Source: UBA11400 sp964473555
GTDB lineage: Bacteria > Bacteroidota > Rhodothermia > Balneolales > HLUCCA01
Direction of reading: 5' to 3'
Assembly: GCA_964473555.1 (NCBI GenBank)
Contig: CAYYPL010000002.1
Span: 124,001 to 188,000, forward strand
Length of the DNA stretch: 64,000 nucleotides
The notes below the pieces were generated by a model. The model did no database searches and had not been told where the DNA came from. It saw only the letters and a program-made list of their open reading frames with translations. The translations under genes were made by a program, and so were the position numbers. This document shows positions 55,222 through 64,000 of this stretch, in pieces. Position 1 is the first letter of the stretch. Every line of letters starts with the position of its first letter.

Positions 55222-57966
55222 ATGAACAACTTGTTTAAATCCTCTGTATCCGCAGTTTTTGTCGGTATGCTGATGTTCGCGAGTGCTGAAAACGGGATTT
55301 CTCAGCAAACCGATTTGGGTTACGACTTCGTGACCCCAACCGATCCATCCATTCCACCGGCTCCGAATCTGTCTGTTGTACCTGGAAATGGACGTGTTAC
55401 ATTGTATTGGGACGATATAGCAGAAAACTTTGTGGATCCAGTATTGACATCCAGAAATATTCCACAAAATCGTAGACGAAATTTTGAAGGATATAAAATA
55501 TATAAAGCAACGGATCCCCAATTCCGGGATGCATTCGCAGTTACCGACAACCGTGGCAACGTCCAGGGCTATCGACCGATCGCTCAATTTGACCGTGAGA
55601 ATGGTATTCGTGAATATCACCCTGCTGCTTTAAATGGTATGCGATACTGGCTGGGCACAGACAATGGCATCCAGCGGATATTTGTGGATGAGGACGTGAT
55701 CAATGGCAAGACTTATTACTATGCTGTAGTCGCATATACGCATGGGGATGCTATTGCTGACTATCCAGTTCCATTTATCAATCCGGTTACAGGTGAGCCC
55801 TTTGAGTTTCCACCTGCCACGAACACGATTTATACACACAGTCCCCGGGAATCTATGCTCGACATGACTGCTAATCTCACGACCAATACGTTTCAATTCG
55901 GACGGAATGTGGTCAGTGTGATGCCGAATGCAGGAGCTGCCGGATTCATAGAACCTACGGCTCCGGCTGTACAACGTGTATCAGGGTCGGCCGGTGGGAC
56001 GATTGGTGTAAGTATCGTGGATCCATCAAAGGCAAAGGCTAATACGACGTACTCGATAACGTTTGAGGATACCGTGATAACCGGCAGAACGGCTCTGGAT
56101 CCCGATCTGGTCGTAACAAAAAGTTTTACTTTGACAAATACGCAAACCGGGGAAAAAGTATTTGACAGGGACGAGCGGTTCAGAAACGAGCAGTTGCTCA
56201 TCAAAGATGGGCTTTTGGTTGAGATAACCAATGCAGGCGATACCGTGCGCGTCAATAATGAATTATCGAAGTGGAACTCTGCATCAAACAAAACCCTGCA
56301 TTCATTTCAATTTGGAGTTACTACCCGATATTCAAAATTAGCCGATTATCGGGTTGAATTTTACGATGAACCCGTGAGCCGTTCTGTTGATTACACGCTG
56401 CGTGTCGGAGCATTAAACATACGACTTCCTGCTGAGGATGTAAATTTCAAGGTATTTAATACCACAGACGATCGCGAAATTCCATTCGCTTTTTTCGTGA
56501 ATCCGAACATTCCAAGAGACTTGAAAGATGTGGTATTTTTGACCGAAACCAGGGGAATCACAGCGGGTGGAGCGGGACAGATTCGGGTAACCAGCAATGC
56601 AGGTGAAACATGGACTAACGTAAATTCACCAACCACCAAGCGTATCAATTCCCTGTTCTTCATCGATGAATCAACAGGGTGGGCAGTTGGAGAAGATGGA
56701 TTGATCCTCAAAACTACGGACGCAGGTGAATCGTGGGTAGATCTCGAACTCAATACAGAGCGTGATTTTTACGATGTGTTTTTCCACACTGCAGACACCG
56801 GTTTTGCGGTGGGGGATGCAGGATGGATTGTGAGAACCACTGACGGTGGATTCACGTGGACTCCGGTTACATCCAACTCCAACAGAATATTACGAAGTGT
56901 TGAATTTACAGATGCCAATACCGGAATTATCGTGGGCAATACCTCTGAAGTTTTACGAACAACTGATGGTGGACTTACCTGGACACGCGATGGGATAACG
57001 TTTGAAAATGGAACATCAGCCGACTTGTTCAGAAATCTGACATCTGTACATTTTGTGGACAGCAATACCGGCTGGATGGTTGGTTTCCTCGGAGTAATCT
57101 GGAGAACAGACAATGCCGGACTGACCTGGAGACGACAGCGTCCACCTCAGAATGTGCAGTTAACCGATGTTGCTTTCGCAAACACGACAACTGGCTGGGC
57201 TGTTGGTGCTAATGGTACCATTTTCTCAACTACAGATGGGGGATCGACCTGGACTTTCCAGTCCAGTGGCACGATCACTCCATTGAACGGAGTATTTGCC
57301 ACAAATTCTAACACGGTCTATGTTATCGGGGATGGTCCCACCATATTAAATACCTCTAACGCTGGTTTAACTTGGACCAGAATCACCACTGAAAAACGTT
57401 TCCGTGCCTTTATCGATTCCAATGCACTACCTCGCTCTGATGAAATTTATTTCATCGAGGATTTTGGTAATGAAACAGATGTGACAACCTGGAAAGTCTC
57501 AATGCTTCCCAACACAAGACTGGGAACGTTGGATCCAGGGGAAGGTGACAACCTAGATTTGGTTACCATCAAGCCATTTACACGTGCGGATGAGTACCGA
57601 TTTACCGTTTCGGATTCCAATTTACCACGTGTTGAGTCCATGATTGATGAATCCGAACTTGCAAAAATCAGAGTAGTGCCTAACCCGTATGTAGTGACTC
57701 ATATTGGCGAGCCCAATACATTTGGTGCTGCAGGATCCAGGCAACTGCACTTTACGCACTTGCCGGCGCAATGTACCATTCGTATATTCAATGTTTCAGG
57801 ACAGTTAGTGCAGACGTTAATTGTTAGCAATAATCCCGGAGTTAATCGGTACATTTGGGATATGCGCAACAGCAATGGCCATGAAATCCCCTACGGCGTG
57901 TACATCTATCATGTAGAGGCGCCGGGTGTGGGCGAGACGACGGGTAAATTTGCGGTGATCAAATAA
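55222..57966 (+). CDS. T9SS-type secreted protein with YCF48/BNR-like repeats (cargo B)
   Basis: From ATG 55222 the protein has about 914 residues and a good signal peptide (FVGMLMFASAENGISQQ). An in-frame ATG at 55156 would add 22 residues before it. A fibronectin-like domain (GNGRVTLYWDDIAENFVD, GYKIYKATDP, YYYAVVAYTHG) and following beta domains match cargo A. Between them and the end is a block of repeats of the form FxDxxTGWAVGxxGxILxTTDxGxTW (about 56540-57390), as in YCF48/BNR propellers, absent from cargo A. The end is the same sorting domain (VVPNPYVVTHIG to AVIK). It lies between the two PorV-like genes. Confidence 0.85.
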   Translation: MNNLFKSSVSAVFVGMLMFASAENGISQQTDLGYDFVTPTDPSIPPAPNLSVVPGNGRVTLYWDDIAENFVDPVLTSRNIPQNRRRNFEGYKIYKATDPQFRDAFAVTDNRGNVQGYRPIAQFDRENGIREYHPAALNGMRYWLGTDNGIQRIFVDEDVINGKTYYYAVVAYTHGDAIADYPVPFINPVTGEPFEFPPATNTIYTHSPRESMLDMTANLTTNTFQFGRNVVSVMPNAGAAGFIEPTAPAVQRVSGSAGGTIGVSIVDPSKAKANTTYSITFEDTVITGRTALDPDLVVTKSFTLTNTQTGEKVFDRDERFRNEQLLIKDGLLVEITNAGDTVRVNNELSKWNSASNKTLHSFQFGVTTRYSKLADYRVEFYDEPVSRSVDYTLRVGALNIRLPAEDVNFKVFNTTDDREIPFAFFVNPNIPRDLKDVVFLTETRGITAGGAGQIRVTSNAGETWTNVNSPTTKRINSLFFIDESTGWAVGEDGLILKTTDAGESWVDLELNTERDFYDVFFHTADTGFAVGDAGWIVRTTDGGFTWTPVTSNSNRILRSVEFTDANTGIIVGNTSEVLRTTDGGLTWTRDGITFENGTSADLFRNLTSVHFVDSNTGWMVGFLGVIWRTDNAGLTWRRQRPPQNVQLTDVAFANTTTGWAVGANGTIFSTTDGGSTWTFQSSGTITPLNGVFATNSNTVYVIGDGPTILNTSNAGLTWTRITTEKRFRAFIDSNALPRSDEIYFIEDFGNETDVTTWKVSMLPNTRLGTLDPGEGDNLDLVTIKPFTRADEYRFTVSDSNLPRVESMIDESELAKIRVVPNPYVVTHIGEPNTFGAAGSRQLHFTHLPAQCTIRIFNVSGQLVQTLIVSNNPGVNRYIWDMRNSNGHEIPYGVYIYHVEAPGVGETTGKFAVIK

Positions 57967-59012
57967 GGAAATGGCGATGAAAAGAACACAACTTATAGTG
58001 ACGATACTAACGGTTTTAGTACTGATTGGCTCCATTGCACCACAGGTATCGGCTCAGATCATTTCCAAGAAGGGGACGACCTCGGCGAATTTTCTATTGA
58101 TTCCGGTGGGCACTCGGGCTGCGGCCCTGGGCGGGGCGACCACGGCGACGGTGGACGATGGGACGGCGATGTACTGGAACGTGGGCGCGTTGGCGAAGGT
58201 ACGCAGCACGGAGCTGTACGTAGAGCACTCGCAATGGATCGCGGATCTGCAGCACACCTATGTGGGATTCGCCCTTCCGGCGGCTGGTGGGACCCTGGGT
58301 CTGAGCGTGGTGGCTCTGACGATGGACGACATGGAAGAGACCACCTTTGAACAGCAGGAGGGCACGGGCCGGATGTTCGGTGCTTCCTCGTATGCGGTGG
58401 GAGTGAGCTATGCCAGGTTCTTGTTGCCCGACTTTTCGATCGGAGGTACGTTCAAGTACATCACCGAGCGGGTCATGAACACCTCTTCGAGCAGCATTGC
58501 ACTGGATTTGGGCACGAACTATGTGACTCCGTTTGATGGGATCCGCTTCGGGGTGCGCATTGCCAACTTTGGCAGCAAGATGAACCTGGACGGGGACGAT
58601 CTGATCACCACGGTGGACATCGATCCGAATTCGGAGGGCAACAACAACCGGATCAACGCGAGACTGGAGACCAAGCAGTATGCCCTGCCGTTGATGTTAC
58701 AGGTGGGTCTGGCGTGGGACGCGATCGACCGGGAGATGTTCCGGTTCACGGTGATGGCCGATGCGTTGAGTCCGAGCGACAACAACCAGAGCGTGAACGT
58801 GGGAGTTGAGGCGAGTTTTTACAAGGATATGATCAGTCTTCAGGCCGGACTGCCGGAGCTGGGGCTGGGCGACGACCGGATGTGGTTGTTCGGGGCGGGT
58901 GCGGCGTTGCGCTACAGTCTGAACAGTGGTCAGAGCCTGCAGGTGGGCTATGCGGCCCAGAAACATGAATATTTGGGACTGACCAACCGTCTGTCGCTCA
59001 AAGTGAACTTTT
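57890..59012 (+). repeat. 1,123-base direct repeat, copy 2
   Basis: Second copy of the repeat at 54028-55150, with the same boundaries: inside the sorting-domain codons of cargo B and in the stop codon (TGA here, TAA in copy 1) of the PorV-like gene. Confidence 0.9.
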
Positions 59013-59014
59013 GA
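57971..59014 (+). CDS. PorV/PorQ-family outer membrane protein, copy 2
   Basis: 347 residues, identical to copy 1 along the whole protein, with one silent base difference in the coding region. Same signal peptide and barrel features. It follows cargo B by four bases, as copy 1 follows cargo A. After its stop the sequences of the two loci diverge at once. Confidence 0.88.
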   Translation: MAMKRTQLIVTILTVLVLIGSIAPQVSAQIISKKGTTSANFLLIPVGTRAAALGGATTATVDDGTAMYWNVGALAKVRSTELYVEHSQWIADLQHTYVGFALPAAGGTLGLSVVALTMDDMEETTFEQQEGTGRMFGASSYAVGVSYARFLLPDFSIGGTFKYITERVMNTSSSSIALDLGTNYVTPFDGIRFGVRIANFGSKMNLDGDDLITTVDIDPNSEGNNNRINARLETKQYALPLMLQVGLAWDAIDREMFRFTVMADALSPSDNNQSVNVGVEASFYKDMISLQAGLPELGLGDDRMWLFGAGAALRYSLNSGQSLQVGYAAQKHEYLGLTNRLSLKVNF

Positions 59015-59042
59015 ACAAACAAAAGAAACAAAAACAAAGAAA

Positions 59043-59057
59043 AACGGATGATCCGTT
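59043..59057. promoter_or_regulatory. Short perfect palindrome upstream of the 1031-residue T9SS gene
   Basis: AACGGATGATCCGTT: 7-bp arms around one central base, in the 120-base gap between the second PorV-like gene and the next gene. It could be an operator or a small hairpin. It differs from the LacI-like site at 45491. The bases before it (59015-59042) are almost only A and C/G spacers. Confidence 0.3.
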
Positions 59058-59134
59058 ACGCATATCGTCCATCGAAACATCAGTCAATAGATGGTAGATA
59101 GACGAAATGTAAAACAAAAAACCAAGGAGAAGAT

Positions 59135-62100
59135 ATGAACAAAATGATACGTCTCTTGTTGATGTTACTGGCATTCCCGCTGGTAGCTTCAGCACAGTTT
59201 CAGTTCGCGAATGTCTTTCCAGCGGATTCCAGTGCAATTAACTCACATGGTATTGTGGTTGATGGAGATGGAAACGTTTGGAATGCACCGTATTTCAGTG
59301 TCCTCATTAATGACGGTGCTGAAAGAATAAATCCCGTTCACATTTACGATGAAAATGGGGTTCAATTAGATTTCTCTCCGTTAATTGGAACTACAACCGG
59401 CGATTCTTTACTGCGTTTTGGTCCCATCACAGGAGTAAATAAAGGAACAGATGGTAATATTTATATTGCCAGCCACGGTTTCAGAACAACGGCAGCAGCT
59501 GCGGGTTCTGTAGTTGGAGGAGTATGGGTAAGTAATACTTCATTCATCCATGTTATTGACCCTGAAACAGGTGAAGGAATCGAAGTCGTTGAAGTGAAGT
59601 ACATGCGTACTGAAACTGCAGCTCATGCTCCAAACCGTCCGGCAGTAACTGAAGACGGGTATGTTGCCCTTTCCTTCGTATTTCCTGCATCACCTATTGT
59701 GATTCTGGATCCTTCAGACGAATGGAATGTTCTGAATACGATAACCACAGACAAAACTGGATTCTCCAGAACCTTGGAAATATCAGCTGACGGGAGTAAG
59801 ATTTTTAATCCAAATACTAACGCTTACACTGAAGGTGGAGCTCCAGGACATATTCAGGTGTGGGAAGCCGATGATGTATTCTCTGAATACACCCTTGGGA
59901 TGCCACTTGCAGTGGGAACGGATCCAGGTTCCATTGCCCGTTATCCAAATTCTGATTTGATTTTCTTCTCAGGAGCAGGATCAGGAAATGCACCATTAGG
60001 AGGAACATTGTTCGCACCTAACCGCTACTATGGCGTAAACATCAACAATGGGGCTACCGTCACTACCTTTGATTGGGATTATGCAAACGAAACCGATCCG
60101 TATAAGATCCCACGTGGTCTTGCCTTCTCTGATGATGGTCAGACTGCTTATGCCTCTTCATTTACTAATGGAGCTGGTGCCATTCAGAAGTTCTCTCTGG
60201 AAGGTGAACTGAATGCGGATGTGGTTTCCGTTCGTTTCATGGTAAACACGGCTACGATTCCTGATACCGTTCGCGCTGGTGACCTGGTTCAGATCCGTGG
60301 TGCCGTAAAACCAGCGGGTGCTTCAGATTATGCCGAGCAAAGCAACTACTTCGGACAAACCATCAACTGGGGATCCGGTTCAGCTAAATTGCAAAATGCT
60401 GGTGGTGACTACTGGGCTGCTAACTTAACCATGGCTCCTGGTGATACTCTCAAGTACAAAATTTATACCGCCAAAACGGTAGATGGTGAATCCAGAGATC
60501 ACACTGGTGGTGGTTGGGAAGGTGGATCTGACAAATTCTTCGGTGTTCCAGCAGATGCTCAAGGAACCGTGGACATTCCTGTTATTTTCTTCAACCGTAC
60601 AGCTCCTTTTGAATCAGTTGAAGACTCTATTGCACTCTTCTTCCGAGTTAACGTAGGTTCACAGGTTGCGACTGGTGCTTTCGATCCAGCGACTGATGTT
60701 GTTGGTTTGCGTGGAGACCCGGTATTTGATTGGGGATCTACACGATTGGTTCTGGATGCTGAAGCCACTCCTGAAGGATCACGTAACATCTTCTATTCCG
60801 GAGCTATTTATGTAGGTCAGGAAATGGCTGGAACTCCGTTTAAATTCAAGTATGTTTTTGGTAGTGCTGATAACATAAACACAGGAAGCATTACCTGGGA
60901 CAACGGAAACGATGCGTTCAATCCAGATGGCGACGGTAACAACCAGGCCGTTATTGGGGCTAGTGATACAACCTATGCCTTTAAATTCTTTGAAGGACGT
61001 CGTCCACCAACAGCTGATGTGGTAGATGCTTCATTGCAATTTGCTGTAAACGTAGGAGTTCTTGAAGGACTCGGATTTTTCAACCCTGCTATCGATCAGG
61101 TGTTTGTTCCTGGTGGATTCAACGGCTGGGATACACAAAACACTCCTTCTATTTTCAGTAGTGCAGTAGGTGCATGGACCTCAGCAGTTCAGATCCGTGA
61201 AGAAGTTGGTGCAAACGTGGAGTATAAATACTTCATCCGTTGGGCGGCATCCCGTTTCGAAGAAGGATCTGCGGACTACATTGAAAATCTTGCTCCAGGA
61301 AACGGTTGGGAAGAACCAGGTTCAACCGGAGGTGGAAACCGCGTTTACACCTACACCAACGAGTCTGAGCAGGTAGTTGATGACTTTGGAACTGGTGTTG
61401 CATACTTCAACAGTATCCCACCACAAGGTATCATCGAGGAAACTGTTGGTGGTGAAACCACTATGCCAGTTACCTTTACTGTTGATATGAGTGCGGCACT
61501 GACTCATACTACTCCGTTCAACCCTGCTACTGACAAGGTTTATATCGTGTTTGAAACTCCATTCTTTGGACTCACACAAGGCCTCCCAGTTGGCGACGGA
61601 GCTCCGCTCTTCGCTGAGGGTAACGAAGATCAGTTGGCTCGTGTAGAACTCACCCCAGTAGATGGACAACCAAACATGTACTCATTGACCTTCGATGTTG
61701 AACTTCCAACCGAAAACCACCTTGGTTTTACTATTTCCTTCGTAAATGCTGAGGGAACTCGCGTTTCAAATGGTGGTGGTTTCAATGCGGGTCGACGTTA
61801 TTACCGATATGTAGTACCTGTGGATCAAAGTGACAAAGATGCTATTATCTGGCCTGACAGCTATGAAGTTGCACCTATCGTTTGGAAAGCTACGGACCTC
61901 GATTTCGAAACTCCTCCAACCTACGGTCTTGGAACGAGCATCGAAGATGGTGGATTCGAGACTCCAACCGATTTCGCTTTGTTCAACAACTATCCGAATC
62001 CATTTAACCCTTCAACTAACATTAGCTTCAACCTGCCTAGCAGTGAGTTTGTTGAGTTGAATGTGTATAACGTTCTCGGACAACGTGTTGCAACGATCTT

Positions 62101-62230
62101 GAATCAGCAGATGACTGCTGGTACGCACACGGTTGCATTCAATGCAAGAAACCTTGCTTCTGGTGTGTATATCTACCAGATCCGTGCAGGTTCTTTTGTA
62201 CAGAACAAAACCATGATGCTTGTTAAATAA
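59135..62230 (+). CDS. T9SS-type surface protein with propeller-like and carbohydrate-binding-like modules
   Basis: 1031 residues, signal peptide ending VASAQ (about 20), and a strong AAGGAG site at 59124-59129. The first 360 residues look like a beta-propeller (repeats such as GVNKGTDGNIYIASHG and PRGLAFSDDGQTAYASSF). About four modules follow, each opening with a strand like xVxFxVN; the third has VFVPGGFNGWDTQN, the FNGW signature of CBM48/CBM20-like starch-binding folds. The end is a classic T9SS type A sorting domain: NNYPNPFNPSTNISFNLP, VYNVLGQRVATIL and ASGVYIYQIRAGSF. This sorting domain differs in type from those of cargo A and B. A strong terminator follows. Confidence 0.83.
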   Translation: MNKMIRLLLMLLAFPLVASAQFQFANVFPADSSAINSHGIVVDGDGNVWNAPYFSVLINDGAERINPVHIYDENGVQLDFSPLIGTTTGDSLLRFGPITGVNKGTDGNIYIASHGFRTTAAAAGSVVGGVWVSNTSFIHVIDPETGEGIEVVEVKYMRTETAAHAPNRPAVTEDGYVALSFVFPASPIVILDPSDEWNVLNTITTDKTGFSRTLEISADGSKIFNPNTNAYTEGGAPGHIQVWEADDVFSEYTLGMPLAVGTDPGSIARYPNSDLIFFSGAGSGNAPLGGTLFAPNRYYGVNINNGATVTTFDWDYANETDPYKIPRGLAFSDDGQTAYASSFTNGAGAIQKFSLEGELNADVVSVRFMVNTATIPDTVRAGDLVQIRGAVKPAGASDYAEQSNYFGQTINWGSGSAKLQNAGGDYWAANLTMAPGDTLKYKIYTAKTVDGESRDHTGGGWEGGSDKFFGVPADAQGTVDIPVIFFNRTAPFESVEDSIALFFRVNVGSQVATGAFDPATDVVGLRGDPVFDWGSTRLVLDAEATPEGSRNIFYSGAIYVGQEMAGTPFKFKYVFGSADNINTGSITWDNGNDAFNPDGDGNNQAVIGASDTTYAFKFFEGRRPPTADVVDASLQFAVNVGVLEGLGFFNPAIDQVFVPGGFNGWDTQNTPSIFSSAVGAWTSAVQIREEVGANVEYKYFIRWAASRFEEGSADYIENLAPGNGWEEPGSTGGGNRVYTYTNESEQVVDDFGTGVAYFNSIPPQGIIEETVGGETTMPVTFTVDMSAALTHTTPFNPATDKVYIVFETPFFGLTQGLPVGDGAPLFAEGNEDQLARVELTPVDGQPNMYSLTFDVELPTENHLGFTISFVNAEGTRVSNGGGFNAGRRYYRYVVPVDQSDKDAIIWPDSYEVAPIVWKATDLDFETPPTYGLGTSIEDGGFETPTDFALFNNYPNPFNPSTNISFNLPSSEFVELNVYNVLGQRVATILNQQMTAGTHTVAFNARNLASGVYIYQIRAGSFVQNKTMMLVK

Positions 62231-62248
62231 TAAGCATCTTTATTTCTC

Positions 62249-62288
62249 CACTCAGGTGGGCCTAACCGGCCCACCTGAGTGTTTTTTT
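62249..62288 (+). terminator. Strong rho-independent terminator after the T9SS locus
   Basis: A 14-bp perfect stem (62249-62262 with 62268-62281, CACTCAGGTGGGCC and complement), a 5-base loop TAACC and a run of seven T. It ends the locus before the regulator gene. Confidence 0.95.
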
Positions 62289-62310
62289 ATTTGCCTCTAA
62301 TCTTTTTCGC

Positions 62311-62356
62311 TTCTCTCTTATCCATTCTCTCTTATCCCTTATCTGTAATCTGTAAT
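62311..62356. repeat. Short tandem repeats directly upstream of the LacI-family gene
   Basis: TTCTCTCTTATCC occurs at 62311-62323 and 62325-62337 (period 14), then CTGTAAT twice in a row (62343-62356), ending two bases before the GTG start. Confidence 0.65.
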
Positions 62357-62358
62357 AC

Positions 62359-63402
62359 GTGTCCTCAACCATATACGATATCGCCCGTGAAGCCAACGTG
62401 AGCATCGCTACTGTTTCACGTGTTTTCAACAACGCCAGCAACGTTTCGCAGAAAACACGTGAGAAAGTACTCGAAATAGCTGATCGTTACGGTTATCACC
62501 CACTAGCGATGGCCCAAGGTCTGGCACGAAAGAAGTCCCGACTGATTACAGTGATTGTTCCAGTGATTTCGAACAACTTCTTTATGGAGGTCCTGGCCGG
62601 AATCCAGGATAGAATTGCCGATTTCGACTACGATCTGAATATGTACAATGTGCGTATCAGCGATGATCTGGACCAACAGGTAGAATATCTGATCAAACGC
62701 GGTATGGCCGACGGATACTTGCTGATATCCATCCACCTGAACGAAAAACAGTGGAATGGTATCAAAAAACTCAACAAAACGATCGCTCTGATCGATGAAT
62801 ATCACCCCGAGTTCGATTCGGTGAGTGTCGACAGCGTTGAAGGTGCGTATCAGGGGACCAAGTACCTGATTGAATGCGGATACCAGCGTATTGCCATGAT
62901 CACAGCACTGATGAATTCCAAACCATCCCAGGATCGTATCCGTGGGTACTCCCGGGCTCTCCAGGATTACGGACGAATTCTTGACCGGTCTCTGATTGTT
63001 ACCGGAGACTCGGTTAACCGTGATGGATTCACCGAAAAAAATGGCTATGAAGGCATGATCCGTCTCATTGAAATGGATACCATGCCAGATGCCGTTTTCT
63101 GTAACTCCGACATCCAGGCTATGGGAGCCCTTAAAGCGATGAATGACCGTGGAATTCATATCCCTATTCTCGGATTCGACGATCTTCGATTTTCTGAATT
63201 TCTTGGCCTATCTACGATGCGGCAACCTATGTACGATATGGGTTGGCTCGCTCTCGAAAAACTGGTTAATCGCCTCGAAAATCACTCTTTAGACGTTTCG
63301 CATACGGTTTTTTCTCCAGAACTGGTGGTTCGCGGCTCAACGGAACCTACGCACGTCGAAATGGAATTACACTCCCAGGTAGCTCGAAAATACCTGATTT
63401 AA
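62359..63402 (+). CDS. LacI/GalR-family transcriptional regulator
   Basis: 347 residues, starting with GTG. The helix-turn-helix is at about 3-25 (TIYDIAREANVSIATVSRVF), followed by the hinge (VLEIADRYGYHPLAMAQGLA) and the periplasmic-binding-protein-like effector domain (about 60-335) with VIVPVISNNFFMEVLAGI and LGFDDLRFSEF. Such regulators bind sugars or sugar phosphates and palindromic operators with central CG. It is followed 12 bases later by a secreted protein gene with a CBM48-like start, so control of carbohydrate genes is likely. The operator-like site at 45491 is a candidate target. Confidence 0.92.
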   Translation: MSSTIYDIAREANVSIATVSRVFNNASNVSQKTREKVLEIADRYGYHPLAMAQGLARKKSRLITVIVPVISNNFFMEVLAGIQDRIADFDYDLNMYNVRISDDLDQQVEYLIKRGMADGYLLISIHLNEKQWNGIKKLNKTIALIDEYHPEFDSVSVDSVEGAYQGTKYLIECGYQRIAMITALMNSKPSQDRIRGYSRALQDYGRILDRSLIVTGDSVNRDGFTEKNGYEGMIRLIEMDTMPDAVFCNSDIQAMGALKAMNDRGIHIPILGFDDLRFSEFLGLSTMRQPMYDMGWLALEKLVNRLENHSLDVSHTVFSPELVVRGSTEPTHVEMELHSQVARKYLI

Positions 63403-63414
63403 CGTACTACATCT

Positions 63415-64000
63415 ATGTTACGCCTACGTATCTCTTTTCTGTTTTTGTTTTTACTGACGTCTGGAAGCCTGATTGCCCAGCAAACCGTGGATCTCACATT
63501 CCGGTATAGTCCAAACTCAAATGCACTCAGAAGTTTTGTCCCAGGATCGTTCAATAACTGGGGGAATAACAGCTCAGGTCGAATTTCCCCGACCGACGGA
63601 TCGCTGATGAAACGCGATACGGAGCGCGGTTTCGATTACAAAGTGGTCACTTTAACCGTTGGAGGAGGATCCGAAACGTTCCAGGGAAGACGGGGGTATG
63701 CGTATAAATTTCATGAGCACTATAATTCAACCGGGACTCAATGGGCTTGGTTTACTGATCCCTTGAATCCGATTGCTTTTGGCACCAACTCTGATTCTTT
63801 CGTTGAAATTACCATTCCAACTATCTTTCAACTGGAGCCCCGTCAAAATGCTGTGGTTCAGGACAGTCCCCCCGCAATCTGGGCATCTGTAGCCTCAACG
63901 TCTTCAGATCCGATCGATCCAGCTGCATCTTCAATCACAATCAATGGTACATTCAACGTTTCACTGGACGGTTTTTTCGACGAGGAGCTTCAGTTAGTCT
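63415..64000 (+). CDS. Secreted protein with CBM48-like N-terminus, 3' end outside window
   Basis: ATG 63415 opens a frame that runs without stop to the right edge (195 codons). A signal peptide (LFLFLLTSGSLIAQQ) is followed by a beta-sandwich-like segment with SFVPGSFNNWGNN, the PGSFNNW pattern of CBM48/isoamylase N-domains, and GYAYKFHEHYN. Proteins of this kind in Bacteroidota are often alpha-amylase-family enzymes or surface glycan-binding proteins; the catalytic part would lie beyond the window. It is coupled to the LacI-family gene. Confidence 0.75.
   Translation, partial: MLRLRISFLFLFLLTSGSLIAQQTVDLTFRYSPNSNALRSFVPGSFNNWGNNSSGRISPTDGSLMKRDTERGFDYKVVTLTVGGGSETFQGRRGYAYKFHEHYNSTGTQWAWFTDPLNPIAFGTNSDSFVEITIPTIFQLEPRQNAVVQDSPPAIWASVASTSSDPIDPAASSITINGTFNVSLDGFFDEELQLV

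Noticed and set aside
54028..59012. Composite transposon with the 1,123-base repeats as ends
   Set aside because: The repeats encode a PorV-like protein and have no transposase or terminal inverted repeats.
59135..62230. Alpha-amylase catalytic domain in the 1031-residue protein
   Set aside because: It has starch-binding-like modules and a propeller-like N-terminus, but I see none of the GH13 catalytic motifs.
62249..62288. Riboswitch or structured leader upstream of the LacI gene
   Set aside because: A simple 14-bp hairpin with a T tail right after a stop codon is fully explained as a terminator.

Overview
The window looks like a chromosomal segment of a Bacteroidota-group bacterium, probably the Rhodothermota/Balneolota branch. 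This is inferred from gene families, not from any search. Supporting signs are type IX secretion (T9SS) C-terminal sorting domains, PorV/PorQ-family outer-membrane proteins, a TonB-dependent receptor with an N-terminal carboxypeptidase-regulatory-like domain, tandem OmpH/Skp genes behind bamA, and several upstream boxes of the form TAnnTTTG, the Bacteroidota -7 promoter motif. I see no rRNA, tRNA, CRISPR array, transposase, integrase or phage structural gene.

Layout. (1) 1-11687, plus strand: 3' part of NAD synthetase, LysM lytic transglycosylase, S41 protease, PHP phosphatase, ribH, uppS, bamA and three Skp-like chaperones, ending at a strong terminator. This is mainly envelope biogenesis. 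(2) 11802-17899: rnhB (plus) overlaps the 3' end of a minus-strand rod-shape operon mreB-mreC-mreD-mrdA-rodA. (3) 18005-26671, minus strand: recA-recX-AI-2E permease-LD-carboxypeptidase-purN-purH, tightly overlapped, and xseA with a kynureninase-like PLP enzyme. (4) 26858-33691: pyrC, a convergent pair of M16 peptidase homologues (one catalytic, one without the zinc site), tsaB and accD. (5) 33692-34291: a 600-base stretch with no intact gene but with what looks like an antisense gene remnant. (6) 34292-44952, plus strand: obgE-dprA, a three-gene set of small membrane-associated proteins, tolC plus an orphan ABC ATPase, enoyl-CoA hydratase, a CrtI-like oxidoreductase, two rhomboid proteases and ispG. 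(7) 44942-45462: a small four-helix-bundle (S23-like) gene bounded by inverted arrays of an 8-base repeat, a possible mobile element.

(8) 45491-64000 is the most distinctive region. A LacI-type operator next to a promoter-like box precedes a run of co-oriented genes: a parvulin lipoprotein, a TonB receptor, T9SS cargo A, PorV-like copy 1, T9SS cargo B, PorV-like copy 2 and a 1031-residue T9SS protein with carbohydrate-binding-like modules. A strong terminator, a LacI-family regulator and the start of a secreted protein with a CBM48-like N-terminus follow. The simplest reading is a carbohydrate-responsive surface-protein locus whose regulator is encoded at its far end.

The two PorV-like genes are virtually identical (two base differences seen in about 1,123 bases). 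They are much richer in G+C than their surroundings, and the repeat begins inside the sorting domain of the preceding cargo gene. The two cargo proteins are themselves diverged paralogues. This is a duplicated cargo-plus-PorV module in which one part has been kept identical while the other has diverged.
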